DNA from: Hymenobacter sp. H14-R3
Lineage (GTDB): Bacteria > Bacteroidota > Bacteroidia > Cytophagales > Hymenobacteraceae
NCBI RefSeq assembly: GCF_030063445.1
Contig: NZ_JASITD010000036.1
Location: 1 to 35,655, forward strand
Reading direction: 5' to 3'
Length of the DNA stretch: 35,655 nt
Part shown: piece by piece, positions 24,469 to 32,379 of the stretch
How positions within the stretch are numbered: position 1 is the stretch's first letter
Layout: each line of letters opens with the position of its first letter
The notes under the pieces: generated by a model
Seen by the model: the letters and a program-made list of their open reading frames with translations, nothing else
The model's database searches: none
Told to the model about the DNA's origin: nothing
Position numbers and translations under genes: made by a program

Positions 24469-25518
24469 ATGAAAGTGAAATCCATCTTTCCAATTGGCTG
24501 CACTTGGGCCGCCATCGGTACGCGCCGCGCCACCACAATGCTAATGCTAGGAGCCTGGGCGCTGGGCCTGGCCCTGCCGGCCCTGGCCCAGGACGGCAAC
24601 GCCGGCGTAGAGTCGACAACGAAAACCTCGCCCATCCAGATAGTGCATGCCCTGAACTCGGCGTTTGGGGAGCACCACGCCCGGGCGGTGCACGCCAAAG
24701 GAATTATCCTGGAAGGCAGCTTTGTGCCGGCGGCCGAAGCCAGCCGCCTGACGCGGGCCGCCCACCTGCAGGGCAAAGGCGAAGCCGTCATCGTGCGGTT
24801 TTCAGACTTCACCGGTATCCCCGACATTTCCGACACCATCGGGGACTCGCGGCCCCGGGGAGCGGCCATCAAGTTTATGATGCCCAATAACCAGTCCACC
24901 GACATCGTGATGCATAGCTTCAACGGTTTCCCGGTGGCTACCACCGACGAGTTTCGAGTGCTGCTGGAATCCATCGGAGCCGCAGGGCATGGTAATTCCG
25001 CGCCGCTGGGGCAGTTTCTGGATTCGCACCCCCTCGCTAAAACCTTTCTGACTACCCAAAAGCCGATGACGACTAGTTGGGCTACGCTTTCTTTTTTCGG
25101 GGTCAATTCGTTTAAATTCACCAACAAAGCCGGGGTGACTCACTTCGTGCGCTACCAGCTGGTGCCCGACGCCGGGGAGCATTTCCTCACCAAAGCACAG
25201 GCCGCCTCGGTCGGGCCCAACTACCTCCAAAGCGAGATTAAGCAGCGCGTGGCTGCCCAGCCCATCACGTTCAAGCTGTACGCCCAGGTGGCCGAAAAAG
25301 GCGACGCCATTGAAAACCCCACGGTAGCCTGGCCCGACACGCGCCCCCGCGTGCTGCTGGGTACGCTCACCCTGAAAAACATGGCCCCGAACACGGTGGA
25401 GGAAGACAAAGCCTTGTTTTTCAACCCCAACAACGTGCATGATGGCATCGGCCTGGCCGACCCCATGCTGGTAGACCGGGCCCGCGCCTATCCGGTGTCG
25501 GTAGGGATACGGCAATAG
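24469..25518 (+). CDS. exported catalase-related heme peroxidase (SrpA-like)
   Basis: From ATG 24469 the protein has 349 residues and starts with an export signal: basic residues including RR, then MLMLGAWALGLALPALAQ. The mature part is a minimal catalase fold. VHAKGIILEGSF supplies the distal His (about H75), MHSFNGFP the distal Asn (about N152), and RARAYPVSVG the proximal RxxxY heme ligand (about R337/Y341). The length matches catalase-related peroxidases (about 330-350 aa) rather than ~480-aa catalases. It would remove peroxide in the periplasm using heme b. The upstream frame to 24364 crosses the C11 tract and is not credible as coding. hemA follows 68 bases later, fitting a heme-dependent product. 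Confidence 0.88.
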   Translation: MKVKSIFPIGCTWAAIGTRRATTMLMLGAWALGLALPALAQDGNAGVESTTKTSPIQIVHALNSAFGEHHARAVHAKGIILEGSFVPAAEASRLTRAAHLQGKGEAVIVRFSDFTGIPDISDTIGDSRPRGAAIKFMMPNNQSTDIVMHSFNGFPVATTDEFRVLLESIGAAGHGNSAPLGQFLDSHPLAKTFLTTQKPMTTSWATLSFFGVNSFKFTNKAGVTHFVRYQLVPDAGEHFLTKAQAASVGPNYLQSEIKQRVAAQPITFKLYAQVAEKGDAIENPTVAWPDTRPRVLLGTLTLKNMAPNTVEEDKALFFNPNNVHDGIGLADPMLVDRARAYPVSVGIRQ

Positions 25519-25586
25519 GGCTACGAAAAGCAGGAACGGCGGGCTTTGAGGCTCGCTCCAAAATAGTGTTTTAACCGGTTGGTATC

Positions 25587-26870
25587 ATGACACAGGTCGC
25601 TTTTGCGCATCCTTTTCGGGCACTTAGCTTGTCGTTTAAGCGCGCTCCGCTGGCCGTTCGCGAGCAGCTGGCCCTCGACGAAACGGCCTGCCACCAACTG
25701 TTGCGCACCTTGCGCCACGAATTGGGCCTGACCGATTTGCTCGTGTTGAGCACCTGCCAGCGTACGGAGGTGTACTACGCGGCCAGGGCCGACCGTAGCA
25801 CCGAAATTATGCAGGCCCTGGGCCAGTTGAAAAACTGTCTCATTGACCCCGGTTGGCAGCCCTACTTTGAAGTAATGTCGGATGCGGCGGCGGCGGCCCG
25901 GCACCTGTTTGCGGTGGCGCTGGGGCTGGAGGCGCGGGTGCTGGGTGACTGGCAGATTATCGGCCAGGTGAAGCAGGCCTACCGCTGGGCAGTGCAAGCC
26001 GAGGCTGCCGGCCCCTTCCTGCACCGCTTGCTGCACGCCGTATTTGCCGCCCACAAGCGCGTGCAGCAGGAAACCAGCTTCCGCAGCGGCACGGCCTCGG
26101 CGAGCGGTGCGGCCGTGGAGCTGGTGGCCGAGTTGACCGCGCAACTGGCCAGTCCGCGCGTGCTGGTGGTGGGCGTGGGCAGCATTGGGGCCGATGTGTG
26201 CCGGCACCTAGCCGCCCGTAACGCCTTTGACCGGGTGGCCCTCTGTAATCGCACGCGTTCCAAGGCCGTCGTGCTGGCCGCCGAATGCCGCCTGGACCTC
26301 GTGGAGTTCGACGAGCTGCCCACCGCCCTGCGGGAGGCAGATGTAGTGATTTCGGCCATCACCTGCCCGCAGGCGTTTTTTACGCCCCGGCTGGTGGCCG
26401 AAACGATGCAGTGCAACCGCAAGCTATTCGTGGATTTGAGTATGCCCCGCAGCGTGGCCCCCGCCGTGGCCCAGGTGCCCGGCGTGACGCTCTACAACAT
26501 CGACGCCATCAAGAGCAAGACCTCCGCCGCTTTGGAACTGCGCTGGGCGGCCGTGCCGCAGGTGCACGCCATCATTGCCAACCACCTGGCCGAACTGCAC
26601 ACCTGGAGCCAGACGCTGCGGGTGTCACCGCTGATTCATCAGCTGAAAAACCACCTGGAGGCCCTGCGCCGGCAAGAGGTGAGCCGTTATAGTAGGCGCC
26701 TCAGCCCCACCGAAACCACGCTGATTGAGGCCGCCACCCGCTCACTGATGCAAAAGGTGCTCAAGCAGCAGGTGCTACATCTAAAGCGGGTCAGCCTATG
26801 CGATGGCGCCGAGCCGCTACTAGCGCAGTTCAGCAAGCTTTTCGCCTTTGAAAACGAGCGAGCCTCCTGA
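25587..26870 (+). CDS. hemA: glutamyl-tRNA reductase
   Basis: The 427-residue enzyme reduces glutamyl-tRNA to glutamate-1-semialdehyde with NADPH, the committed step of C5 heme synthesis. LVLSTCQRTEVYY holds the catalytic Cys (about C57). EARVLGDWQIIGQVKQAY and HKRVQQET are the substrate-domain signatures, VLVVGVGSIGADVCRHL is the NADPH Rossmann loop, and the C-terminal helices (SPTETTLIEAATRSLMQKVLKQQVLHLK) form the dimerization domain. The length is typical. It sits between a heme peroxidase and redox genes rather than with hemL or hemC, so it may be a second, locally regulated copy feeding the cytochromes of this cluster; that is inference. Confidence 0.95.
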   Translation: MTQVAFAHPFRALSLSFKRAPLAVREQLALDETACHQLLRTLRHELGLTDLLVLSTCQRTEVYYAARADRSTEIMQALGQLKNCLIDPGWQPYFEVMSDAAAAARHLFAVALGLEARVLGDWQIIGQVKQAYRWAVQAEAAGPFLHRLLHAVFAAHKRVQQETSFRSGTASASGAAVELVAELTAQLASPRVLVVGVGSIGADVCRHLAARNAFDRVALCNRTRSKAVVLAAECRLDLVEFDELPTALREADVVISAITCPQAFFTPRLVAETMQCNRKLFVDLSMPRSVAPAVAQVPGVTLYNIDAIKSKTSAALELRWAAVPQVHAIIANHLAELHTWSQTLRVSPLIHQLKNHLEALRRQEVSRYSRRLSPTETTLIEAATRSLMQKVLKQQVLHLKRVSLCDGAEPLLAQFSKLFAFENERAS

Positions 26871-26901
26871 TTTTATTCATTCATTTCCCAAACCTTCTGT
26901 T

Positions 26902-27384
26902 ATGGAAAATACCCTTTCGCCCGCCTGGCCGGCCACCCGCGTGGTGCCGAAGCAACGCTTCGACCTACCGAGCCTGGACCCCCAGGCCTACACCGGCCTG
27001 CTGACCCTGCGCAAGCACCTGGGCCAGTCGGGCCTTTCGCTCACGCACTGGGATTTAATCAACGTGCACGTATCGCAGCTCAACGGTTGCGCCTACTGCG
27101 TGATGACGCACGTAGCCGAGGCCCTGGAGCACGGCGAAACCGAGCAGCGCCTGCACGCACTAGTGGCCTGGCGCGAAATGCCCTACTTCACGGCCGAGGA
27201 GCGCGCCATCCTGGCCTATGCCGAGGAGGTAACGCTGCTGCCGCACCGGCACGTGGCCGATGCCGTGCACCACGAGGCCACACGGCTGCTGGGGGAGGCC
27301 TATGTGGTTCAGGTGCTGCTGGCCACGGTATCAATGAATACCTGGAACCGCCTGAACATCGCGCAGCGCAAAATGCCCGCGTAG
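26902..27384 (+). CDS. AhpD-like / carboxymuconolactone decarboxylase-family protein
   Basis: From ATG 26902 the protein has 160 residues. NGCAYCVMTHVAEAL contains the CxxCxxxH active site (C63, C66, H70) of AhpD-type alkylhydroperoxidases, and FDLPSLDPQAYTGLLTLRKHL and WREMPYFTAEERAILAYAEEVTLL are typical flanking helices. Such proteins reduce peroxides through the Cys pair or act as peroxidase-related partners. The gene follows hemA by 31 bases, probably in one operon, and belongs with the antioxidant theme. An in-frame ATG at 26848 would overlap the hemA 3' end and is less likely. The electron donor cannot be predicted. Confidence 0.88.
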   Translation: MENTLSPAWPATRVVPKQRFDLPSLDPQAYTGLLTLRKHLGQSGLSLTHWDLINVHVSQLNGCAYCVMTHVAEALEHGETEQRLHALVAWREMPYFTAEERAILAYAEEVTLLPHRHVADAVHHEATRLLGEAYVVQVLLATVSMNTWNRLNIAQRKMPA

Positions 27385-27422
27385 CCCAAAAACCACCTTT
27401 TCTCACCTTCTTTTTAAACCCG

Positions 27423-27659
27423 ATGTACCCCGTTACCCTCGTTCCCAACAATACCCTGCTCACCGCCACGCCCGAGGAGGGCCGCCAGCTAGCCGTGCAC
27501 ATGAGCCGCCTCATTGTGAAGGCCACCCAGCCCGATGCCACCAAGCGCGAGCAGCTGCGCGACATATACGCCAACGACGCGGCCATGCTACTGGCCGTGA
27601 CCCATACGGTAGCCATCGAGTTTGCCACCATCGCGGCGGCCAATAACTACTGGCGGTAA
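27423..27659 (+). CDS. small protein of unknown function
   Basis: This 78-residue protein begins MYPVTLVPNNTLLTATPEEG and continues with helices rich in Ala, Met and Thr (LAVHMSRLIVKATQ, DAAMLLAVTHTVAIEFATIAAANNYWR). It follows the AhpD-like gene by 38 bases on the same strand and converges on the Crp-type gene. No signal peptide is seen; the second half could be a weakly amphipathic membrane-associated helix. I do not recognise the family. The same frame extends upstream inside the AhpD-like gene, but only the section after the ATG at 27423 is free of overlap. Confidence 0.6.
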   Translation: MYPVTLVPNNTLLTATPEEGRQLAVHMSRLIVKATQPDATKREQLRDIYANDAAMLLAVTHTVAIEFATIAAANNYWR

Positions 27660-27701
27660 GTGGCGCGGGTGGGGCGGGCGACTCGCGCGCACCGCCCGCG
27701 T

Positions 27702-28289
27702 TCACAGCACAATCTTGCCCTCGTGCAGCGCCAGCTTGCCGGCTTGCTCCAGCTGCTTAACGGTGCGAATGACGGTTTCGACGCGCAGGCCGGTGAGGTC
27801 GGCCAGCTCCTGGCGGGTGAGGGGCACGAGGTAGGCGGGCGGGTCGCCGGCCTGCCGCTTGAAGTAGGAAAGGAGCGTGAGCAGCTGGTGGTCGGCGGGG
27901 TAGCTCGACATTTCGCGGGCCTGCATCGACTTGTATTGCAGGCGCTTAGCCAGGGTAGCCAGGAAGCGCTGGTGAATGTCGAAGTACTGGTGCAGCAGCT
28001 CGACCAGTGCGGGGTAGGCCAGCCGCGATACCACTGCCGGCTGGCTGGCCACCGCCGAGGCCGGGTACGGAAACTGCCCAAACAGCGGCGGCTCGCCCAG
28101 GCTTTGCCCGGCCCGGAAAATGCCCTGAATGAACTCGGTACCATCTTCAATATGGTTGACCATGCGCACCTCGCCGTGCAGCACCTGGTGGTAAAAATGG
28201 GCCGGCTCGCCCTCGGCAAACAGTGTTTCGCCCTTATCGAGGCTCTTTTGGGTGGCCCCGAACTGCTCCAGAATCTCAACTTCTATCAT
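27702..28289 (-). CDS. Crp/Fnr-family transcriptional regulator
   Basis: From ATG 28289 the protein has 195 residues. The N-terminal cyclic-nucleotide-binding-like barrel includes LDKGETLFAEGEPAHFYHQVLHGEVRM and AGQSLGEPPLFG. A long dimer helix follows, and the C-terminal winged helix LTRQELADLTGLRVETVIRTVKQLEQAGKLAL carries the recognition helix (RVETVIRTVKQL). It lacks the N-terminal Cys cluster of true Fnr and does not show the complete cAMP pocket, so its signal is unknown. It is divergent from the cupin gene. A perfect TATGA-N6-TCATA site lies 6 bases upstream of its start, suggesting autoregulation and control of the divergent genes. Confidence 0.9.
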   Translation of the reverse strand: MIEVEILEQFGATQKSLDKGETLFAEGEPAHFYHQVLHGEVRMVNHIEDGTEFIQGIFRAGQSLGEPPLFGQFPYPASAVASQPAVVSRLAYPALVELLHQYFDIHQRFLATLAKRLQYKSMQAREMSSYPADHQLLTLLSYFKRQAGDPPAYLVPLTRQELADLTGLRVETVIRTVKQLEQAGKLALHEGKIVL

Positions 28290-28294
28290 GCTGG

Positions 28295-28310
28295 TATGAT
28301 GTGGGTCATA
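28295..28310. promoter_or_regulatory. Crp/Fnr-type operator TATGA-TGTGGG-TCATA
   Basis: The two 5-base half-sites are exact inverted repeats with the 6-base spacing of Crp-family sites (TGA-N6-TCA core). The site begins 6 bases from the regulator's ATG, in the divergent promoter region shared with the cupin gene. This position favours autorepression. Confidence 0.6.
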
Positions 28311-28433
28311 AACGGGCGGGCCCACCGACGGCAAATTTTGCCCTGTCATTAGCCACTGCCCTGGCCCCGGTGGCCCGCCTGCGGGCGCCGGGCCGGGCGC
28401 TCGGTTACTACCCACTCTTAACCCCAATTGTTT

Positions 28434-28745
28434 ATGGCCGCTCCCCTCATTTCCGGTAGCTTGCTCAACGGACTGCACCCGCCCATCGGCGAACAAAAAG
28501 GCCTGGTTCTATTGAATCGCGACGGCCAGAAAATCATCTACAAAACCTTCGTGGCCGGCGAAACCATGCCTACCCACCACCACGCCGGCGGCGAGGTGCT
28601 GGTGGTGGTGCTGGCCGGCCAGCTGGCTATTACCCAGGAAACCACCACCGTGGAGGTGCAGGCCGGCGACTACGTGATTTTCGCGGCCGGTGCCCCCCAT
28701 TCACTCACCTGCCAGCAAGCCGCCCGCATTCTGATTTATCGCTAG
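28434..28745 (+). CDS. small cupin-domain protein
   Basis: From ATG 28434 the protein has 103 residues, a single cupin barrel. Motif 1 is MPTHHHAGGEVLVVVLAG (His residues as metal ligands plus Glu) and motif 2 is VQAGDYVIFAAGAPHSLTC (closing His). It probably binds a metal and may sense or modify a small molecule. The upstream TTG giving two more residues is possible but weaker. It is the first gene on the right of the Crp-type regulator and is likely under its control. A second, distinct cupin is encoded at 34604-34999, near the end of the same cluster. Confidence 0.85.
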   Translation: MAAPLISGSLLNGLHPPIGEQKGLVLLNRDGQKIIYKTFVAGETMPTHHHAGGEVLVVVLAGQLAITQETTTVEVQAGDYVIFAAGAPHSLTCQQAARILIYR

Positions 28746-28796
28746 CCAGTGACCATTATTTAGTATGTCATTCATTATCAACATTTTGCTTATTTT

Positions 28797-30188
28797 ATGG
28801 AAGCAGTAATTGAGGTAGAAGCCGCCCCTTTGCCAGCACCTGGCAACCTGGCCTCCGGCGCTCTAAGTAAGAAAACAATTGTGCGCGTGCCGCTTACCGA
28901 CACGAGCACGGCCACGCTAATACGCCCGCTGGGGGCCTTCGAGCGGATGCTGCACCGGCACATGGAAGCGCATCCGATGCACTTTTCGCTGGTGGCGGAG
29001 CTGGCTGGGGTCGTGGAGCCCGCCCGGCTGCGGGCGGCCCTGGCGGCGGTGCAGCACCGGCACCCGCTGCTGGCCGCGCACGTGGAGGACCGGCCCGGTA
29101 CCCGGCTTGGCTTTTACCGGCCCGCCGTGGTGCCGCCCATTCCGCTGACCGTGCTGCACGCGGCCGCCGGCCACACCTGGCAGCAAGTGGCGGCCGAGGA
29201 GCTGGGCACCCGTTTTGACCCCTCGGCGGCCCCGCTCGTGCGGGCGGTGCTGCTGCGCGAGAGCCCGGTAAGCGCCACCCTGGTGCTCTCCTTCGACCAT
29301 ACCGTAGCCGATGGCCTATCGGCCGTGTTTGTGCTGGAAGACGTGCTGGCCGTGCTCAACGGCCATAAGCTGGCGGTGCTGCCCGTGCCGCCCGCCCAGG
29401 AGCAATTACTGGCCCGCTTGCCCAGCACCCTGGTGCCCGCCGCCGCCACCTCGCCCGCTGAGGCCGCCCCGGCAGCCCCCCTGGATGAGCGGCTGAGCGC
29501 CCTCGTGCCGATGCGGCCCTTCGATGGGGTTGCGCCTGACCTCAGTACCATCACCTTTGACGCGGACCTGACCAGCCGGCTGGTGCAGCGCTGCCGGGCC
29601 GAAGGCACCACCGTGCACGCGGCCCTGGTGGCGGCTACCACCCAGGTAATGAGCAAGATGGGCCAGCGGGAAGTGGTGCGCGTCTTCACGCCATTCAATT
29701 TCCGCCCGCTGCTGGGCGATGTGCGCGACTGCGCCGATTACTTCAGCGCGACGCGCACCGGGTTTCTGCCCGAGCAAACCCAGAACCTCTGGGAGCTGGC
29801 GCGGCTCACCGGCGCGCAGCTGGCGCAGGCCCGCTCGGAAGCCGGCATCCGCGGCATTTCGGCGGCGGTGGAGCAGTTTATTCCGCTCGATGCCGACCAC
29901 GCGGCGGCCGCGGGCTTCATGGCGTTCGGGCTCAGCAGCGAGGCGCTGATTAGCAACCTCGGCGTGCTGGACCTGCCCGAAACCGGGGCCGTTCGGCCGA
30001 CGGCCATCTGGGGGCCGGTTTTGCTGACGCAGTTTCAGCACGAGTCGGTTATTGGCGTGGCCACTTTTCGGGGCGAGCTGCGGCTGGTATGCGCCACGCA
30101 CGCGCCCGTTCCAGAGCTGCTGCCGCTCATCCGGGCCACGCTGGCCGCGGCAACTGCTGTACCCGGTTCGGGAGCTAAAAATTTATAA
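28797..30188 (+). CDS. stand-alone condensation-domain acyltransferase-like protein
   Basis: The 463-residue protein contains FDHTVADGLSAVFVLED. This is the HHxxxDG-type motif of NRPS condensation domains and PapA-like or alcohol acyltransferases, with His-Thr-Val-Ala-Asp-Gly here. The N-terminal half has the acceptor-side pattern LIRPLGAFERMLHRHMEAHPMHFSLVAEL, and the C-terminal half includes VFTPFNFRPLLGD and the later SNLGVLDLPETG (bridge-like segment). There are no adenylation or carrier domains and no export signal. It should transfer an acyl group between a thioester or CoA and an alcohol or amine; the product is unknown. It follows the cupin by 51 bases. Its 3' end forms part of the inverted repeat preceding the next gene. 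Confidence 0.8.
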   Translation: MEAVIEVEAAPLPAPGNLASGALSKKTIVRVPLTDTSTATLIRPLGAFERMLHRHMEAHPMHFSLVAELAGVVEPARLRAALAAVQHRHPLLAAHVEDRPGTRLGFYRPAVVPPIPLTVLHAAAGHTWQQVAAEELGTRFDPSAAPLVRAVLLRESPVSATLVLSFDHTVADGLSAVFVLEDVLAVLNGHKLAVLPVPPAQEQLLARLPSTLVPAAATSPAEAAPAAPLDERLSALVPMRPFDGVAPDLSTITFDADLTSRLVQRCRAEGTTVHAALVAATTQVMSKMGQREVVRVFTPFNFRPLLGDVRDCADYFSATRTGFLPEQTQNLWELARLTGAQLAQARSEAGIRGISAAVEQFIPLDADHAAAAGFMAFGLSSEALISNLGVLDLPETGAVRPTAIWGPVLLTQFQHESVIGVATFRGELRLVCATHAPVPELLPLIRATLAAATAVPGSGAKNL

Positions 30189-30219
30189 ATCAATACTTTA
30201 AAAAAAGACTTTAGCTCCC
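30170..30219 (+). promoter_or_regulatory. inverted repeat spanning a stop codon and ending at the next ATG
   Basis: GGGAGCTAAA (30170-30179) lies in the last codons of the condensation gene. It pairs with TTTAGCTCCC (30210-30219), which abuts the ATG at 30220; the 30-base loop is AT-rich. In mRNA this would bury the start region of the next gene unless ribosomes finishing the upstream gene open it, a form of translational coupling. Confidence 0.55.
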
Positions 30220-30507
30220 ATGTCCGCTATGCACACCATCGTTCTCAAGCTGCCGCTGGAAGAAACCCTCGCCCAACTTCGGCAAGCCTTGGCCGGCACG
30301 GGCTTGCTGCTGGTGCAGCAGCTTGGCCCCACCCAAACGGCGCTTAGTTGGAGCGACCCCTTGGCTTCGGTTGAGCCGGGGCAGCCACTGGCCCTCGCCG
30401 CCGCCGATGCACAGCGCCAGCTCAACCAGGTGCTCGCCGAGCTCCGCGCTGAGTCGGCACTTATGGGTCTGGTTGGCAACCCCGCCAATACCCATACTAA
30501 CTGGTAA
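30220..30507 (+). CDS. small protein of unknown function preceding ccoN
   Basis: This 95-residue protein begins MSAMHTIVLKLPLEETLAQL. Helices and strands alternate (IVLKLPLEETLAQLRQAL, TGLLLVQQLGPTQTALSW, LALAAADAQRQLNQVLAEL), giving an alpha/beta impression. It has no Cys, no signal peptide and no membrane helix. I do not recognise the family. Its start is masked by the inverted repeat just before it, and its stop lies 3-4 bases before the upstream-most possible ccoN start. It is thus tightly placed in the oxidase operon and may act in assembly or regulation. The second ATG (30229) is an alternative start. Confidence 0.6.
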   Translation: MSAMHTIVLKLPLEETLAQLRQALAGTGLLLVQQLGPTQTALSWSDPLASVEPGQPLALAAADAQRQLNQVLAELRAESALMGLVGNPANTHTNW

Positions 30508-30528
30508 TCAATGCCTTCGGGCTTCGTT

Positions 30529-32379
30529 ATGGAAAGAAAACGCTTATACTGGCTCGGGCAGCTGCTGGGACTGGCCGTGCTACTCGGCAGCCCGGTGCGG
30601 GGGCTGGCGCAGGCCCCGGCCGCCGCCCCGGTCGAGGGGCCAATGCTCACGCAGCCGGCCGTGCTGGGCATGCTGGCGCTGCTGCTCGTTATTGTGGTCG
30701 GGGGCGTGCTGGTGCTGGTGAGCCGCGTGGCGGCGCTGGTGCGCGGCAGCCAGGCGCCCTCGCACGAAGTTGTGGGTGGCCGCTTCGACGAAACCGTGAC
30801 CAACCTCACGCCCGCGCAGCTGGCGGCCATTGTGGCGCGGCAGCAGGCGCAGGAGTTTCACCTGAGCGGCACCGAGCTGGGCGGCGCGGCCCCCGTGCGC
30901 GACGCGCACGGCGTGGTGCAGCACGTGGACCTGGAGGTGCACGCGCCCTGGTTTCACGAGAAGCGCCGCGTGGCCCCCTTCGCCGACCTCGACCCGCGCC
31001 TGACGCAGCTGGTGGCGGCTTATTTGCTGTGCGCGGCCTTCTGGCTGGTGCTGGGCACGGCGGTGGGCTGGTACGTGGGCGTGAAATTCGTGCGGCCCGA
31101 CGTGGACCACCTGGCGGCCCTCTCGTTTGGGCGGCTGCGGCCGGTGCACACCAATATGGTGTTCTGGGGGTGGTCGTCGCTGGCCATGCTGGGGCTGGGG
31201 CACTTCGTGGTGCCGCGCACCAACAACGTGCCGCTCTACAGCCTGCGCTGGGGCTGGTGGGCGCTGGGGCTGATAAACGCCAGCGTGCTGCTGGGCTCCT
31301 TGTGTTTGATGAACGGCCTCAACAATGGTGGGGGCGAGTACCGCGAGTACATCTGGCCGGTAATGCTGCTGTTTGCCGTAGGGGTGGGGCTGAGCTTCGG
31401 CAACTTTTACCAGACCGTGGCCCGCCGCACCACCGAGGAGTTTTACATCTCGAACTGGTACATTCTGGGCGCCACCGTGTGGGGTATCGTGCTCACCGTC
31501 ATCGGCTACCTGCCCTGGTACCAGAACGGCATGGGCGAAACCATCATTCAGGGTTACTACATGCACATGGGGGTCGGCATGTGGTTCATGACCTTCACGC
31601 TGGGGCTGATGTACTACTTCCTGCCCATGTCCCTGAACAAGCCCATTTACTCCTACTCGCTGGGGGTACTGGCCTTCTGGACGCAGCTGCTTTTTTACAC
31701 CATGATTGGCACCCACCACTTCATTTTCAGCCCCTTACCGTGGTGGTTGCAAACGGTGGCCATCGTGTTCAGCGTGGGCATGGTGATTCCGGTGCTCGCC
31801 GGCACCATCAACTTTTTGATGACCTTTCGCGGGGGCCGCAAGCGGGTGGGCGACTCGTACTCGCTGCCCTTTTTGCTGATGGGGGTGCTGTTCTACTTCA
31901 CCGGCTCGTTTCAGGGCTCGTTGCAGGCGCTACGCTACACCAACTTGGTCTGGCACTTCACCGATTTCAACGTGGCCCACTCGCACATTACCATGTACGG
32001 CATCATCGCCTTCATGCTCTGGGGCTGCATCTACACGCTGGCCCCGCGGCTGCGCGGGCGCGAGCCCCGGCAGGGCCTGGTGGGCGTGCATTTCTGGTGC
32101 GCGCTGCTGGGCTTGCTGGCCTACGCCGGCGCCCTGATGGTGGGCGGCACGCTCAAGGGCCAAAGCTGGCTGGCCGGCGAGCCGTTCATCCAATCGGTGG
32201 TGCTAATGGCGCCCTACTGGCTGTGGCGGGCCATTGGCGGCACGCTGATGCTGCTGGCCCACGTCGTGTTTTTCTACAACCTCGTCGATATGCTGCTGCT
32301 GGGCCAAGCGCCCGCCCCCGTTGCCGAGCCCACCCCCGCCTTTGCGCCGCAAGCCGATGAAATCCTGGAATCTGTATAA
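30529..32379 (+). CDS. ccoN: cbb3-type cytochrome c oxidase subunit I with an unusual N-terminal extension
   Basis: From ATG 30529 the protein has 616 residues (30511 is an alternative start). All catalytic ligands are visible. H207 (RPVHTN) and H486 bind low-spin heme b, H346 (YYMHMG) and H396/H397 (GTHH) bind CuB, and H484 binds heme b3. Tyr390, six residues before the His pair, matches the helix VII cross-linked Tyr of cbb3 oxidases, which separates it from NorB. It reduces oxygen to water with high affinity and pumps protons. The first ~150 residues are extra: a signal-like segment (LYWLGQLLGLAVLLGSPVRG), one TM helix and a charged linker before the first conserved core helix (LTQLVAAYLLCAAFWLVLG). 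ccoO overlaps its end by 23 bases. Confidence 0.93.
   Translation: MERKRLYWLGQLLGLAVLLGSPVRGLAQAPAAAPVEGPMLTQPAVLGMLALLLVIVVGGVLVLVSRVAALVRGSQAPSHEVVGGRFDETVTNLTPAQLAAIVARQQAQEFHLSGTELGGAAPVRDAHGVVQHVDLEVHAPWFHEKRRVAPFADLDPRLTQLVAAYLLCAAFWLVLGTAVGWYVGVKFVRPDVDHLAALSFGRLRPVHTNMVFWGWSSLAMLGLGHFVVPRTNNVPLYSLRWGWWALGLINASVLLGSLCLMNGLNNGGGEYREYIWPVMLLFAVGVGLSFGNFYQTVARRTTEEFYISNWYILGATVWGIVLTVIGYLPWYQNGMGETIIQGYYMHMGVGMWFMTFTLGLMYYFLPMSLNKPIYSYSLGVLAFWTQLLFYTMIGTHHFIFSPLPWWLQTVAIVFSVGMVIPVLAGTINFLMTFRGGRKRVGDSYSLPFLLMGVLFYFTGSFQGSLQALRYTNLVWHFTDFNVAHSHITMYGIIAFMLWGCIYTLAPRLRGREPRQGLVGVHFWCALLGLLAYAGALMVGGTLKGQSWLAGEPFIQSVVLMAPYWLWRAIGGTLMLLAHVVFFYNLVDMLLLGQAPAPVAEPTPAFAPQADEILESV

Noticed and set aside
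24192..24890. 232-codon + strand frame overlapping the catalase leader
   Set aside because: Crosses the C11 tract and runs out of phase with the catalase-like gene; no protein resemblance.
27702..28289. True oxygen-sensing Fnr
   Set aside because: The N-terminal cysteine cluster needed for the 4Fe-4S centre is absent.
30580..31719. 379-codon - strand frame opposite ccoN
   Set aside because: His/Gln/Arg-rich shadow frame produced by GC-rich third positions. ccoN shows all heme-copper ligands.
30529..32379. Nitric oxide reductase NorB instead of CcoN
   Set aside because: The helix VII Tyr six residues before the His pair and the YxH CuB ligand pattern match cbb3 oxidase, and ccoO follows.
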